From: G963677445 sp963678275
Lineage (GTDB): Bacteria; Bacteroidota; Ignavibacteria; Ignavibacteriales; Melioribacteraceae
Length of the DNA: 64,000 nt
Direction of reading: 5' to 3'
NCBI GenBank assembly: GCA_963678275.1
Contig: OY782765.1
Coordinates: 496,001 to 560,000 of the forward strand
Under the pieces are notes generated by a model. That model saw nothing but the letters and a program-made list of their open reading frames with translations, did no database searches and was not told the DNA's origin. A program made the translations under genes and the position numbers. Below are positions 46,008 to 55,688 of this stretch, in pieces. Position 1 is the first letter of the stretch. Every line of letters starts with the position of its first letter.

Positions 46008-46784
46008 ATGAAACTCAGATTATTGCTATTAAGCTTATTGCTGACATTTACATTATCAGCGCAGATTGTAGATGAAACCACAGATGAAGAAGAAGATATC
46101 TTCAGTGAGCTTGAAGACGGAGGGCTTGTTTTACGATTCACAAACGCGCTTACCGGAAAGCCTATCAATGACGCGATTGTTAATGTCAATAATGAAAAAG
46201 AATATGAAACTGATTTCAAGGGAAGAATAAAAATTCAGCTTGAGGAAGAAAATGGTGTTTTCCCATTAAAATTTGAACATCCGGAATATATAACAACAGA
46301 ACTTGAATTTGAAATAATGGCCGGCACAATATGGGCAAATCAGTTCTCAATATCTCCTGTTCTTCCGATGGGAACTATCAGAATTGTTCTCGACTGGGGG
46401 CCGAAACCGAAAGACCTCGATCTGCATCTTGTGAAAAAGGAGAGCTATCATATTTCATACAGGAAAATGAAATCGGCCTCGGATAACAGCGCCTGGCTCG
46501 ACCGTGATGATCTTACAGGATATGGCCCTGAGACCATTACCGTGAAAGATGTCGATGAGAGGGCTGAATATGTCTGTTATGTGAAAGATTTCAGCAACCA
46601 GAGTGATAAAAGTTCCACAGAGCTTTCTGAGTCGGGAGCGAATATTAAAATATATGGTGAACAAAACCGGCTGCTGGAACAGATACGCCTTCCGGGAAAT
46701 ATGGGAGGAATATTCTGGAAAGTATTTACAATTGAGCGGGGACAGATTAAGGTTTACAGCCAGATTCTGGAAACACTGAACTGA
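46008..46784 (+). CDS. YfaP-like (DUF2135) exported protein
   Basis: A 258-residue protein with a signal peptide (about 1-19). Residues 40-120 form a carboxypeptidase-regulatory-like beta-sandwich (RFTNALTGKPINDAIVNVNNE). Residues 125-258 carry the DUF2135/YfaP signature, seen as RIVLDWGPKPKDLDLHLV, with a GYGPETITV strand and a KVYSQ end. In E. coli yfaP lies in the same cluster as the alpha-2-macroglobulin gene yfaS. Its presence with a macroglobulin gene here supports a real functional link. Confidence 0.78.
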   Translation: MKLRLLLLSLLLTFTLSAQIVDETTDEEEDIFSELEDGGLVLRFTNALTGKPINDAIVNVNNEKEYETDFKGRIKIQLEEENGVFPLKFEHPEYITTELEFEIMAGTIWANQFSISPVLPMGTIRIVLDWGPKPKDLDLHLVKKESYHISYRKMKSASDNSAWLDRDDLTGYGPETITVKDVDERAEYVCYVKDFSNQSDKSSTELSESGANIKIYGEQNRLLEQIRLPGNMGGIFWKVFTIERGQIKVYSQILETLN

Positions 46785-46800
46785 TTCGGGGAAAAGAGAG

Positions 46801-48639
46801 ATGAAACAAATATTGATAATACTGTTTTTGGCCGGTGTATGTTACTCTCAGAAAACCAACATTGAAATTATAAAACAATCAGGTAAAGAGTATTATTGGG
46901 GTGAAGGCAGCGCTAATAGAGTTAAAGAAGCCGAAAGAGCGGCTCTGACACAGGTGACTGAATCGATAGCCGTAAAGATCACCAGTTTATTCAGGCGAAA
47001 AGTCAGCGAGGGAGGTAATGGCCTGAATGATAATGTCGAAAGGGTGATGAAAACATATTCCGGCGCGACATTAAAAAATGTCAATTTTATCAGAGAAAAG
47101 AAAAGTTCAGGTTATTATGTATTCTGTTATATCAGCAGGAATGAGGTTGATAAAATTTTTCAGGAAAGGAAAAAACTTCTGAGGGATCTGGCCCTTAAAG
47201 CGGATGAATTTTATAAGGACAACAGCTATGGTTATGCCCTTAAATATAATTTTTACGCTCTTCTTCTCATGAACTCCATTCCGGAGCAGAACATCTACTC
47301 CGGAGATATCAACCTTACAACTGAAATTCCTTCCCGAATTAATAATATTATTTCAGATATAAAATTTTCTGTTGAATATGATAAAAAGAGAGGAGAAGGA
47401 GAGAGAGAAATAGGCTTGCGGGTGACTTCACAGAAGGGTGATATCCGCAATCTTGAGATTACATTCTGGACAGGCAACAATGAAGCTGAGGCTATGGTTT
47501 CAGATGGTTTTGTATCATTCGATCTTTTCGGGGCAAGCACACAATTCCATAAACTGGATATAAATGTAAAATATGTTTATACATATTGCAAAGATGAAAT
47601 AAAGGAGGTCGGAGAGCTCTGGGATCTTGTCGCTCATCCAATATTCAAAGCTGAAAAAACTATAAGGTTCGATGAGAAAAATGGGGGAACAGCGGCGCCG
47701 GAAACTGAGCCTGTCCAGTCTTCAGCATCGGGGAAAATAACCAACAGCGTTTATTCTGTTGAGCTGTCTGCGGGAGGGGATTGTCCTGAAATAATTAAAG
47801 CTGAAATCCAGAAAAATTCGGTAAAACTCATTGACATTCTGGGTGATAAGCCGGTTATGACTTTAAGTGAGGCTGTTTTAAATGATCCTTTTCTGATCAG
47901 CAAAGTTTCAAATCTGAAAAAGTATAATAGGCTTAAGTTACCTGATTTTACCAATACACCCTCGTTAAACCAGGTTTTTTCCGGCTGGGAAATGAGATCT
48001 TTCCCGGTAAGGAATACGTACAGAACACTGGGAAAACAGATTATGGAAAATCTTGTGCTGGATTTTGATACATCGGGTAAATCTTATGATATTAACTTCG
48101 GCCTTCCGGTTTCTCTGTATCGTGATTTTAAGGAACAATCCAAATATACCGGGGACTGGGATAAACGCCATGTAATCATAAGATTCCTGGAAAGGTACCG
48201 GACAAGCTTTATGACGAGAGACCTTGAAGCAATAGATAAAATGTTCGCCGAAAAAGCAGTTATAATAGTGGGAAGAATATTAAAGGATAACTCACTTAAG
48301 GATGTGGGCAAACTTTACGAACAGATTCCGGATGTGGAATATATCAGGATGACCAAAGATCAGTATATTGAAAAACAGAGGAGGCTCTTCGCGTTGAGAG
48401 AAGATATACACCTGGGTTTTTCAACATTGAAGATAACCCGGAAAAATAAACAGGATGGGGTTTATGGAATATCGATGCGTCAGCACTATAACTCAACAGG
48501 GTACGCGGATGAAGGATTTCTTTTTTTACTTGTCGATTTTAACCATGAACTGCCCCAGATTTACGTAAGATCGTGGCAGCCTCAGGAATGGGATGAAAAG
48601 GAACTTATCCGTCTTTCAAATTTTACTTTATACGATTAA
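46801..48639 (+). CDS. Exported LPP20-like protein with NTF2-like C-terminal region
   Basis: A 612-residue exported protein. After the signal peptide (MKQILIILFLAGVCYSQ) comes an LPP20-like domain (EYYWGEGSANRVKEAERAALTQVTESIAV, to about 120), an alpha-helical linker with YALKYNFYALLLMNSIPEQ, beta-sandwich material, and a region from about 450 (RYRTSFMTRDLEAIDKMFAEKAVIIVGRIL) that resembles SnoaL/NTF2-like folds. No catalytic motif is evident. It lies 16 bases after the YfaP-like gene. Confidence 0.7.
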   Translation: MKQILIILFLAGVCYSQKTNIEIIKQSGKEYYWGEGSANRVKEAERAALTQVTESIAVKITSLFRRKVSEGGNGLNDNVERVMKTYSGATLKNVNFIREKKSSGYYVFCYISRNEVDKIFQERKKLLRDLALKADEFYKDNSYGYALKYNFYALLLMNSIPEQNIYSGDINLTTEIPSRINNIISDIKFSVEYDKKRGEGEREIGLRVTSQKGDIRNLEITFWTGNNEAEAMVSDGFVSFDLFGASTQFHKLDINVKYVYTYCKDEIKEVGELWDLVAHPIFKAEKTIRFDEKNGGTAAPETEPVQSSASGKITNSVYSVELSAGGDCPEIIKAEIQKNSVKLIDILGDKPVMTLSEAVLNDPFLISKVSNLKKYNRLKLPDFTNTPSLNQVFSGWEMRSFPVRNTYRTLGKQIMENLVLDFDTSGKSYDINFGLPVSLYRDFKEQSKYTGDWDKRHVIIRFLERYRTSFMTRDLEAIDKMFAEKAVIIVGRILKDNSLKDVGKLYEQIPDVEYIRMTKDQYIEKQRRLFALREDIHLGFSTLKITRKNKQDGVYGISMRQHYNSTGYADEGFLFLLVDFNHELPQIYVRSWQPQEWDEKELIRLSNFTLYD

Positions 48640-48685
48640 AATATTTATTTCATATTTTTTTGTTCAGTAACAAAATGGCAGCCTG

Positions 48686-50773
48686 ATGAGGAAAAATATA
48701 CTAATATTGTTCTTTCTGGCAATTCAAATCAGTTTTGCCCAGCAGAAAGCAGAATTAAAGGTCGAAGGCCGGGGAGAACTGCTGAAAACCGAATTTATAG
48801 GCAATGACAGCAGGGATATAAACGGGAATGTCTGCGCCGGCATTAAAATAGTGACAGATTTAAACGGACTTGCCTACACCTCCAATAACCAGATAGTAAA
48901 AATTAAACAGTTGCCCGGGCAGGCTCTTCTCTTTGTTTCTCCCGGCGAAAGAGCTGTCCAGGTATTCAGCCAGGGATATAAACCGCTCAATATTATTCTC
49001 GCCGACTATGGAATATTTCCGGAAAGCGGTCAGGTATGGAAGCTGGAAATTACAGGGGAAAAAATTCCGGGGGAAATACCTGTCACAATTCTCAGGGAAC
49101 CATCCGACGCTGTGGTGTTCGTTGATGGAATCGCGAAAGGAGAGGGGACAGTATTCCAGATAAACCCGGGCAGAAGAATTATCAGAATAGAAAAAGAGCA
49201 TTTTGACCTTTTGAGAGATACTATCGAAGTGGATATGGAAAATGTGTTTTTCGAATATAAACTCAGGGAACATCAACTTAGTCCGGTGAAGATAGCTACG
49301 CGACCCGAAAATGCCGACTTGAATTTTGACAACAGGATAACCAGAAAGACGAACAGCAGTTTCTGGGATTATCCGGGCCGCTATTTTATTGAGATAAAAA
49401 AGGAAAATTATTTAACAGTCAGGGACACGGTAGAGGTTTTTGAGGGAACGGAGAATGTATTCAGTTACGAGCTGAAAAGGAGCACAGGCTTTCTGGACTT
49501 AAATATCGCCACACCCGGTGTAGTTGTCAGCCTTAACGGAAGAACTGTCTCAGAGGGGCTTACAGAGCTTGAGGCGGGAAATTATGAGGTGATCCTTGAA
49601 AAGCCGGGAGTTAAAAGTTTTGCCGAAAAAATAGAAATTACACGCGGCGGAACATTAAAGAGAAACTATAAGCTCTCCAACAGCTCGGGATTTATAACAA
49701 TTTATCCCGAACCTGAAGAGTGTGAAGTGAAAATTAATAATATCAGTTACAAAAGAACCACGCTTATAGAACTAAACCCGGGAAGATACCAGCTCAGAGC
49801 GGAGATGGACGATTATTTTCCTTTTGTTGAAAATCTGGAGCTGGCTGCCGGGGAGAATATCAATCTGGCGATTTCGTTAAAACCAAAACTTGGCGGTCTT
49901 CGGTTTACGATAAATATTCCGGAAGCGGAAAATATTCTTATCAGGAAGGGAAAGGAGTATGCCAGGTGGAAAGGCATTAAGTTCTTTGAATCGATTCCGG
50001 CGGGAGAGTATAAACTGATTTCGGCGCTGGATGGATATAAAACTGTTCAAAGGAAAATAATTGTAGAGGCGGGTGAAATAACAAAAGAAAATATTGAATT
50101 ATTCAGAGGCAGCGATTTTGTTGATGTCCGGTTTAATCTTAAAGAAGCAGCTTCGCTGATAATAGAGGGGGAGAAAAAAAATCCGGGACCCGATCATATT
50201 GTCACTATTCCCTCGGGAAAAAGAAACATAGCGATATTTGATAATAGCGGAAATGAACTTTATAACGAAATAATTGAGATTGAAGCGGATAACCTGCCCG
50301 AATTTAATCTGTTGAGGAAAGACAGGTCAACACATTACCTGGCTTCGGCTCTGGTTCCCGGGCTGGGACAGGCGCTTGAGGGGCGTTATACAAAAGCGGG
50401 ACTGATATTCGGGGCGACAGCCGCCGCGCTTGGATTATATATCAGCAGTAAAATTGAATATGATAATTCGAAGAGCGAAATTGATGAACTGCTTTCGAGA
50501 TATAACGAATCAACAGTGCCTGAATTGAGAGCCCGCTATATCAGGGATATAAATTCAAATTATGATAATATGCAGAGTTGTCATAACTTATCACGTGGTG
50601 TTTTGGTGGTGATGGCGGGTGTTTATTTATGGAATATTGTTGATATATTTTTCCTGACAGAAGATGATTATTATATTGATGTCTCAAACCCCTCGTTCAA
50701 ATTGGGTTTTAAGAATTACCGGCTTAATTCGGGAGAAGAACATATCCGGATTGACTTTAATATCAGGCTGTAG
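48686..50773 (+). CDS. PEGA-repeat protein with DUF5683 membrane tail
   Basis: A 695-residue exported protein. The signal peptide precedes a conserved N-terminal module of about 115 residues (GELLKTEFIGNDSRDINGN... YTSNNQIVKI), shared with the gene at 51137. Several PEGA-type beta-sandwich repeats follow at about 130-540 (VTILREPSDAVVFVDGI, INPGRRIIRI, ELNPGRYQLRAEMDDY). The end carries a DUF5683 segment (YLASALVPGLGQALEGRYTKAGLIFG) with two hydrophobic helices that would anchor it in a membrane. PEGA domains are thought to bind surface polymers. Confidence 0.83.
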   Translation: MRKNILILFFLAIQISFAQQKAELKVEGRGELLKTEFIGNDSRDINGNVCAGIKIVTDLNGLAYTSNNQIVKIKQLPGQALLFVSPGERAVQVFSQGYKPLNIILADYGIFPESGQVWKLEITGEKIPGEIPVTILREPSDAVVFVDGIAKGEGTVFQINPGRRIIRIEKEHFDLLRDTIEVDMENVFFEYKLREHQLSPVKIATRPENADLNFDNRITRKTNSSFWDYPGRYFIEIKKENYLTVRDTVEVFEGTENVFSYELKRSTGFLDLNIATPGVVVSLNGRTVSEGLTELEAGNYEVILEKPGVKSFAEKIEITRGGTLKRNYKLSNSSGFITIYPEPEECEVKINNISYKRTTLIELNPGRYQLRAEMDDYFPFVENLELAAGENINLAISLKPKLGGLRFTINIPEAENILIRKGKEYARWKGIKFFESIPAGEYKLISALDGYKTVQRKIIVEAGEITKENIELFRGSDFVDVRFNLKEAASLIIEGEKKNPGPDHIVTIPSGKRNIAIFDNSGNELYNEIIEIEADNLPEFNLLRKDRSTHYLASALVPGLGQALEGRYTKAGLIFGATAAALGLYISSKIEYDNSKSEIDELLSRYNESTVPELRARYIRDINSNYDNMQSCHNLSRGVLVVMAGVYLWNIVDIFFLTEDDYYIDVSNPSFKLGFKNYRLNSGEEHIRIDFNIRL

Positions 50774-50781
50774 GTGATATC

Positions 50782-51126
50782 ATGAAAAAGAATTATTTTA
50801 TCGTACTTATTCTGCTGGTCTTTTCTTCGGCCTGCATCGAGCAGCCTGAGGATGTGGTAAGTATTAATGGTCTTTACGCGGGAGGGAGACTTTTCGGTGT
50901 TGTCCAGAATGAAGAGGGGGAACCGCAGGGAGGTGTTGTCGTTCACGTAACGCCAGGGGTATATCAATACATTACCGACCAAAACGGGGCTTTTGAAACC
51001 GATGTTCTTGTTTCGGGTGAATATGAAATTGAAATGAATAAATATCCTTACAAAACAGCTAAGGAAGATATTTATCTGGAAGATGGGAAGACAATTGAAA
51101 GACTTTTTATTTTGGAGGAGCGTTAG
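50782..51126 (+). CDS. Small lipoprotein with carboxypeptidase-regulatory-like domain
   Basis: A 114-residue lipoprotein with lipobox Cys18 (FSSACIEQ). The rest is one transthyretin-like sandwich: LFGVVQNEEGEPQGGVVVHV, TDQNGAFETDVLVSGEYEIEM. Such domains are common in surface proteins. It starts 8 bases after the PEGA/DUF5683 gene, and its stop codon is 10 bases before the next start, so it belongs to the same transcript. Confidence 0.8.
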   Translation: MKKNYFIVLILLVFSSACIEQPEDVVSINGLYAGGRLFGVVQNEEGEPQGGVVVHVTPGVYQYITDQNGAFETDVLVSGEYEIEMNKYPYKTAKEDIYLEDGKTIERLFILEER

Positions 51127-51136
51127 AACCGGAAAA

Positions 51137-52786
51137 ATGAAAAAGTATTTTAATGTCCTGATATTATTGGCAATTATTTCTTCATCCCTATTTTCTCAAA
51201 AAATATCTGAGATGTATGTAGTTGGTGAAGGGGAATTATTAAAAAATGAGTTTATAAGGGATAAAGTCAGGGACGCCAATGGAAATGTCTGCGCCGGTTT
51301 AAAGATAATCTCTGACCTTGGAGGATTATCCTACACCTCGAATAACGGAATTGTGAAAGTTGATGAAAAACCGGGCCGGTCACTTTTATTTCTGCAAGGT
51401 GAGGAAAGAGTTGTTACGATATATAAAACCGGATTCGCTCCATTAAAAATAATATTGAGTGAGCATAATATATTTCTTAAAAGCGGACAGGTATGGCAGA
51501 TCAAAATTTCCGGCGAGAAAACAAGCGCTCTAATTCCGGTGAATATAATTGTTGACAGGCGGGAGGCGGCAATATTTCTGGATGGTATGAACAAGGGAGC
51601 CGGCCCCACTTTTCAGCTAACGCCGGGAAAATATAAATTAAAAATTGAGCTTCAGGGTTTCAAAACCATTTCCGAAACAATTGAGGTAAGCGCCTCAAAT
51701 AACCTGTTTGATTATTCAATGGAAATGATTGAGCAGGTTCCGGTGAAGATAACTTCGGAACCGACCGGGGCTGATATCAGAATAGATAATTTTGACAGGG
51801 GGAAGACTGACAAAGTGTTGTTCCTGTTTCCCGGAAAGTACAATATTAAAATATTAAAGTCAGGTTATGCCGAAACTAATGAAGAAATATTTGTAAATGG
51901 GGAAAGAGAGAATAAATTTTATTATTCCCTGGTGAAAAACAGCGGTATATTAAAAATTACAGGAGCGCCGGAAGGAGCGACAATCTTTGTGAATAACAGC
52001 GCTGTTCAAAAGAATAAAATTGAGTTGCCACCCGGTTCACATCTGGTTGAAATAAAAGCGCCCGGATTTAATGAATACAAAGAGATAATTGAGGTAAGCA
52101 GAGGTAAACAGATTACAAGGAATGTGACTCTCGAAGAAAAAACGGGAAGATTAAATATTTCTGTGAAGCCGCTGGACGCAGTTGTTACTCTTTCATCGCA
52201 AGGCAGAACAATTGAACAATGGACCGGGTATAAAACATTTGACAAGCTTAGAACCGGAAGATATTTTATATCGGCTTCCCTGACAGGTATGAAAGGAATA
52301 AACAAAGAGATTGAAATTAAAGAAGGGGAGACCCTTACTAAAGAGCTGGAGCTGAATCAGGAAATAAAAAACGTGATTTTTCACGCTGATGATATTTATG
52401 ATGAAAAGAAGGAAGAAGACAAAAGTTCAGGTCAGAGTTTGATAGTCTTAAATCCCAAAACCGGGAAGCTTGAAAAGATGGAATTGGAGATAAATGCCGA
52501 GAAAGAATTCACTGAATTTAATAAATTTATGTCAAGCGGGGATCTTAAACGAGCGTTTGAAAAAGGGTGGAAAATTTTCAGCGCGAAGCCCGATTTTAAC
52601 AAACATAATTTTTATCGTAAACTGGGTCTTGCCATAAGATCACGTTATAGTGATACCAGAGACAAGAATGAAAAAGAAAAATATAAGAAGATGATTCTGG
52701 ATGTATATCAGGCAGGAATTAAATATGACATTATGAACAAAAGTGATTATGAAAAAAGGATTGCTATTGTTGAAAAAAACTGGTAA
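51137..52786 (+). CDS. PEGA-repeat exported protein
   Basis: A 549-residue exported protein and paralogue of the gene at 48686. I chose ATG 51137 (ggaaaaATG, signal peptide MKKYFNVLILLAIISSSLFSQ); the frame opens earlier at 51083, within the previous gene. The conserved N-terminal module (GELLKNEFIRDKVRDANGN... YTSNNGIVKV) is followed by four or more PEGA repeats (DRREAAIFLDGMNKG, LTPGKYKLKIELQGF, EPTGADIRIDNFDRG). The DUF5683 tail is absent; instead the protein ends in a charged helical region (about 430-549). It is the last gene of the envelope run. Confidence 0.82.
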   Translation: MKKYFNVLILLAIISSSLFSQKISEMYVVGEGELLKNEFIRDKVRDANGNVCAGLKIISDLGGLSYTSNNGIVKVDEKPGRSLLFLQGEERVVTIYKTGFAPLKIILSEHNIFLKSGQVWQIKISGEKTSALIPVNIIVDRREAAIFLDGMNKGAGPTFQLTPGKYKLKIELQGFKTISETIEVSASNNLFDYSMEMIEQVPVKITSEPTGADIRIDNFDRGKTDKVLFLFPGKYNIKILKSGYAETNEEIFVNGERENKFYYSLVKNSGILKITGAPEGATIFVNNSAVQKNKIELPPGSHLVEIKAPGFNEYKEIIEVSRGKQITRNVTLEEKTGRLNISVKPLDAVVTLSSQGRTIEQWTGYKTFDKLRTGRYFISASLTGMKGINKEIEIKEGETLTKELELNQEIKNVIFHADDIYDEKKEEDKSSGQSLIVLNPKTGKLEKMELEINAEKEFTEFNKFMSSGDLKRAFEKGWKIFSAKPDFNKHNFYRKLGLAIRSRYSDTRDKNEKEKYKKMILDVYQAGIKYDIMNKSDYEKRIAIVEKNW

Positions 52787-52982
52787 AAATGGATATGTGT
52801 TATTTTTGCACACCAGTTCAGGCTCTTATCACCACACTACCGCCAACATGTTGAGGATAATCTAAGGAGCAAAATTTGTCAAAAAGCCCGCCAATAACAT
52901 GTTGCCGATAGTAAGGCCGAGATTCTAAATCCATAAATTCGCAGAGAAAGAATAAAACTATTTAAATATTCCAGATTGGAAA

Positions 52983-53074
52983 AACAACTCACCCCCCGGC
53001 CCCCTCTCTTGAAAAAAGAGGGGGAGTCTTAAAGTCCCTCTCTTCCCAAGAGAGGGATTTAGGGTGAGTTTGTT
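52983..53074. repeat. Cloverleaf-like element, second copy
   Basis: Outer stem aacaactcaccc (52983-52994) with gggtgagtttgtt (53062-53074) encloses the same two hairpins as at 6241-6332. The copies differ by only about two bases within the element. Confidence 0.8.
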
Positions 53075-53255
53075 GCATGTCTCGAAATATTTTAAAAATT
53101 CAACTATTTTTTGCAGAATTTGATTACTTACGAAATAAATCTCTTCCCCATTAGGGCGTTTTCCTCAGGCTTTGCCTGGGGAAAATTTAGGCGACTTAAC
53201 AATAATATTCTTGCTTTTTATGGCTGAATATTGAATTGAGTAAATTGATTTAAAT

Positions 53256-53351
53256 AGTCGTACTCGTACTCATAGTATAGGACTCGTTATCGTACCCGAA
53301 AAATTCGCCATAAAAAAAGTCGGGTACGAAGACGATTACGAGAACGAGAAC
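53256..53351. repeat. CGTACT/ACGAGA-rich imperfect inverted repeat
   Basis: The left part (53256-53300) is made of repeated tcgtact-type words and ends atcgtacccga. The right part (53318-53351) begins tcgggtacgaa and continues with repeated acgaga words. The inner 10 bases, cgtacccga with tcgggtacg, pair perfectly and the outer parts imperfectly. It interrupts the composite repeat. Confidence 0.6.
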
Positions 53352-53686
53352 GTTTTTTTCTGAATTTTCTTTTGGTTCCGGCTTTGCCAGTTTTGGATAT
53401 TTTGATATAAATGACAGATAATTCATTCGGGCTGTTTTGTTTATTTTCTTATTCTACAGGCAGGGCAAAGTCGGTCAGGGTACAAACTATATCTTGAAAT
53501 AATTGGCCGATTTGGCCGATAATTGGTCGATAATTAGCTGATTTGGCTATTGATTGACAGATAAAGCAGAGAACGACAGAATATTATTCGAATCTTAAAT
53601 TTTACATATGTCCGTTAAAGCGGGGAAATGTCCTTTATCCAAATTCTTTTTTCTTTTCCGCGTTTAATCCGCGAATTTTGGCTCTG

Positions 53687-54484
53687 TTATTTCTTCGAAG
53701 TCATTTCTCCCGCCAGACCTTCATAATCTGTCAGTTCAACGGTGAGCGCCCCGATTATCACTTTAATTTTTACCTGTACCGGTATTTTTAAATCATCATC
53801 GGTCATAAAGAGCATGATATTACCCTCACTCTTAAAAAATCCTCCTTCGGTAACCAGCGGTTCGACGACTATACAATCGAATGTGCCCGATTCAACTGAT
53901 ACCGTTTCTTTTCCGAGATAGATAACATCCAGATTATGAACACTGTCGTTATAAAAATTGACAAGTGTTATTTTATCACCTTTTTCCATGCCGGAATAAT
54001 CGAGAGTGCGGGCGTAATAAAATGCTGATACCACATCCTGGGCGTAAAGAGGTATGTCATATTTGCCCTCTGAGGTGATCGCTTTGCCGCGGCGCTGATC
54101 GAAAAACGCGCTGAAATCGGCTTTGAATTTGCTTTCCCGGATATGCAGGGCAAAACGCCAGGGGAAAAGTCCAAGTTTGTCGATATATGATTCGTAGGTA
54201 GTTCTTACGGAATATATCCAGTCAAAACTTTCGAGCGATTTTACGAGAAGTTTGGTATGAAGAATCTCTCTGCCAAACATTTCCCTGGAGGCGTCCACTG
54301 ATATTTCCGCTGTGCCGGCCGGGATAAAACCATAACGCACTGAGTAGCTGAGTTTTTCTCCGGCCGCGAATGATTTATTCTCAAGCTCCCTGAATTCAGC
54401 ATCCTGGGCAAAAGAGTTAACCGCGAATAAAGTATAAAAGATGAAAATTATTGAAAACATTCTTATTTTGTTCATGCCGGACAT
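53687..54484 (-). CDS. DUF3108 exported protein
   Basis: A 265-residue protein with a signal peptide (about 1-28, ending SFAQ). The body matches DUF3108: FAAGEKLSYSVRYGFIPAGTAEISV at the start, a SLESFDWIYSVRTTYESYID strand pair, RGKAITSEGKYDIPLYAQDVVSAFYYAR, and a closing FDCIVVEPLVTEGGFFKSEGNIMLFMTDD. The family is an outer-membrane or periplasmic beta-structure protein of unknown role. It diverges from the PagL-like gene. Confidence 0.87.
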   Translation of the reverse strand: MSGMNKIRMFSIIFIFYTLFAVNSFAQDAEFRELENKSFAAGEKLSYSVRYGFIPAGTAEISVDASREMFGREILHTKLLVKSLESFDWIYSVRTTYESYIDKLGLFPWRFALHIRESKFKADFSAFFDQRRGKAITSEGKYDIPLYAQDVVSAFYYARTLDYSGMEKGDKITLVNFYNDSVHNLDVIYLGKETVSVESGTFDCIVVEPLVTEGGFFKSEGNIMLFMTDDDLKIPVQVKIKVIIGALTVELTDYEGLAGEMTSKK

Positions 54485-54581
54485 ATTCTTCCATGTTATT
54501 TTAGTTGTAAGACAATGTTATTTGTCTGTTTGTTTCATCAGGGATATTAGATGATAATCTTTTTGTCTACAAAAATAAGCA

Positions 54582-55688
54582 ATGAGATACAGATTGAAGA
54601 ATAAATTTTTTGCCGCGATATCATTTTTATTTACATGTTTCAGTTTGTTGGGGCAGACTGATCCGGGAGAAAGAATAAAACGGGATGGTATCGGTATGCT
54701 CCTGCACAGGGGATTTATTATTATTCATTCGAGGGATATACGGCCGGTAGAGGATTCATATCCTTTCGGGCTTACTCTGGATTTCAGCAGGCACTATACC
54801 GACCGGGAAACATGGAGCAAGTGCCGCTGTTTTCCACGTGCGGGTGTGCAGCTTTCATGGTTTAATTTTGATAATACAGCCATACTGGGGCATGGAATTA
54901 TTCTCGCGCCATATATTGAGCCTTTTTTTGGAAAACCTGCCGGACTCACGTTATCTTTCAGGGCTTCGGCGGGACTGGCATGGCTCTCAAAACCGTGGCA
55001 TGAATTTGAAAATCCCGATAACCTTTCTTATTCGATGGCAATAAGCGGTTACCTACAGCTCGGGCTTAATCTAAACTATTTTTACCGACAAAACTGGAAT
55101 CTTAAACTTTCGGTGAATTACAACCATATTTCAAACGGGGGACTTAAGGAGCCGAACAAGGGAATAAATTATCCCACAATGTCATTTGGATTTGAGTATT
55201 TCCCCGAAGTGGTTAAATTCAGAAATTTCGAAATTGATAAAAAGGAGAGCGGATTTGAAAAACAGCGTTTTGATCTCTCCATATTCGGCACAAGCGGTAT
55301 CCATAAAGCCGGGGATAAGGAACGTCAAGCCGTATTCGGGCTTTCATTTATTTACAGCAGAAGATATAACCGGCTTCATTCATTTTTCGGTGAAATTGAA
55401 TGGATAAATAATGGTTTAGCGAGGGAAAAAATGTTGAGAGAGGAGGATAAGGTTGTAGACCACAACAGGGTGGGACTCGTTGCCGGGCATGAATATATAC
55501 TGGGCAGTTTTATCTTCAGCCAGGGATTGGGGATTTATATATACCGCCCATATTCCGACAGCGAAATCATTTACCAGCGCTGGCGGCTTGTTTACCGCTT
55601 CACAGAAAATATCAGCGCCGGAATTGGACTGAAATCCCACAGGCATATCGCCGATTTCCTGGATTTCAGGGTGGGTTGGAGTTTTTAA
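54582..55688 (+). CDS. PagL-like acyloxyacyl hydrolase (lipid A deacylase family)
   Basis: A 368-residue outer-membrane beta-barrel protein. After a signal peptide (about 1-25) come alternating aromatic strands (GVQLSWFNFDNTAILGHGIILAPYIEPFFG). The PagL active-site pattern His-x-Ser is visible in NYNHISNGGLKEPNKGIN, with His182 and Ser184, and an acidic residue close behind. PagL removes the 3-O-acyl chain of lipid A. This family version is about twice the length of PagL, with extra strands after residue 230, so its substrate may differ. It implies a lipid A-bearing outer membrane. Confidence 0.82.
   Translation: MRYRLKNKFFAAISFLFTCFSLLGQTDPGERIKRDGIGMLLHRGFIIIHSRDIRPVEDSYPFGLTLDFSRHYTDRETWSKCRCFPRAGVQLSWFNFDNTAILGHGIILAPYIEPFFGKPAGLTLSFRASAGLAWLSKPWHEFENPDNLSYSMAISGYLQLGLNLNYFYRQNWNLKLSVNYNHISNGGLKEPNKGINYPTMSFGFEYFPEVVKFRNFEIDKKESGFEKQRFDLSIFGTSGIHKAGDKERQAVFGLSFIYSRRYNRLHSFFGEIEWINNGLAREKMLREEDKVVDHNRVGLVAGHEYILGSFIFSQGLGIYIYRPYSDSEIIYQRWRLVYRFTENISAGIGLKSHRHIADFLDFRVGWSF

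Larger units (their letters stand above)
52821..53402. repeat. Composite intergenic repeat block, copy II
   Basis: This is the simpler copy of the block at 6079-7086: A (52821-52982), B cloverleaf (52983-53140), C (53141-53192), D (53192-53262) and E (about 53340-53402) occur once each in that order. A to C are nearly identical to copy I; D and E are more diverged. Between D and E lies a copy-specific inverted repeat (53256-53351). The surrounding gap from 52787 to 53686 has no credible gene; 53403-53686 shows nothing beyond AT-rich sequence and short runs such as the repeated ttggccgat near 53500. Confidence 0.78.
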
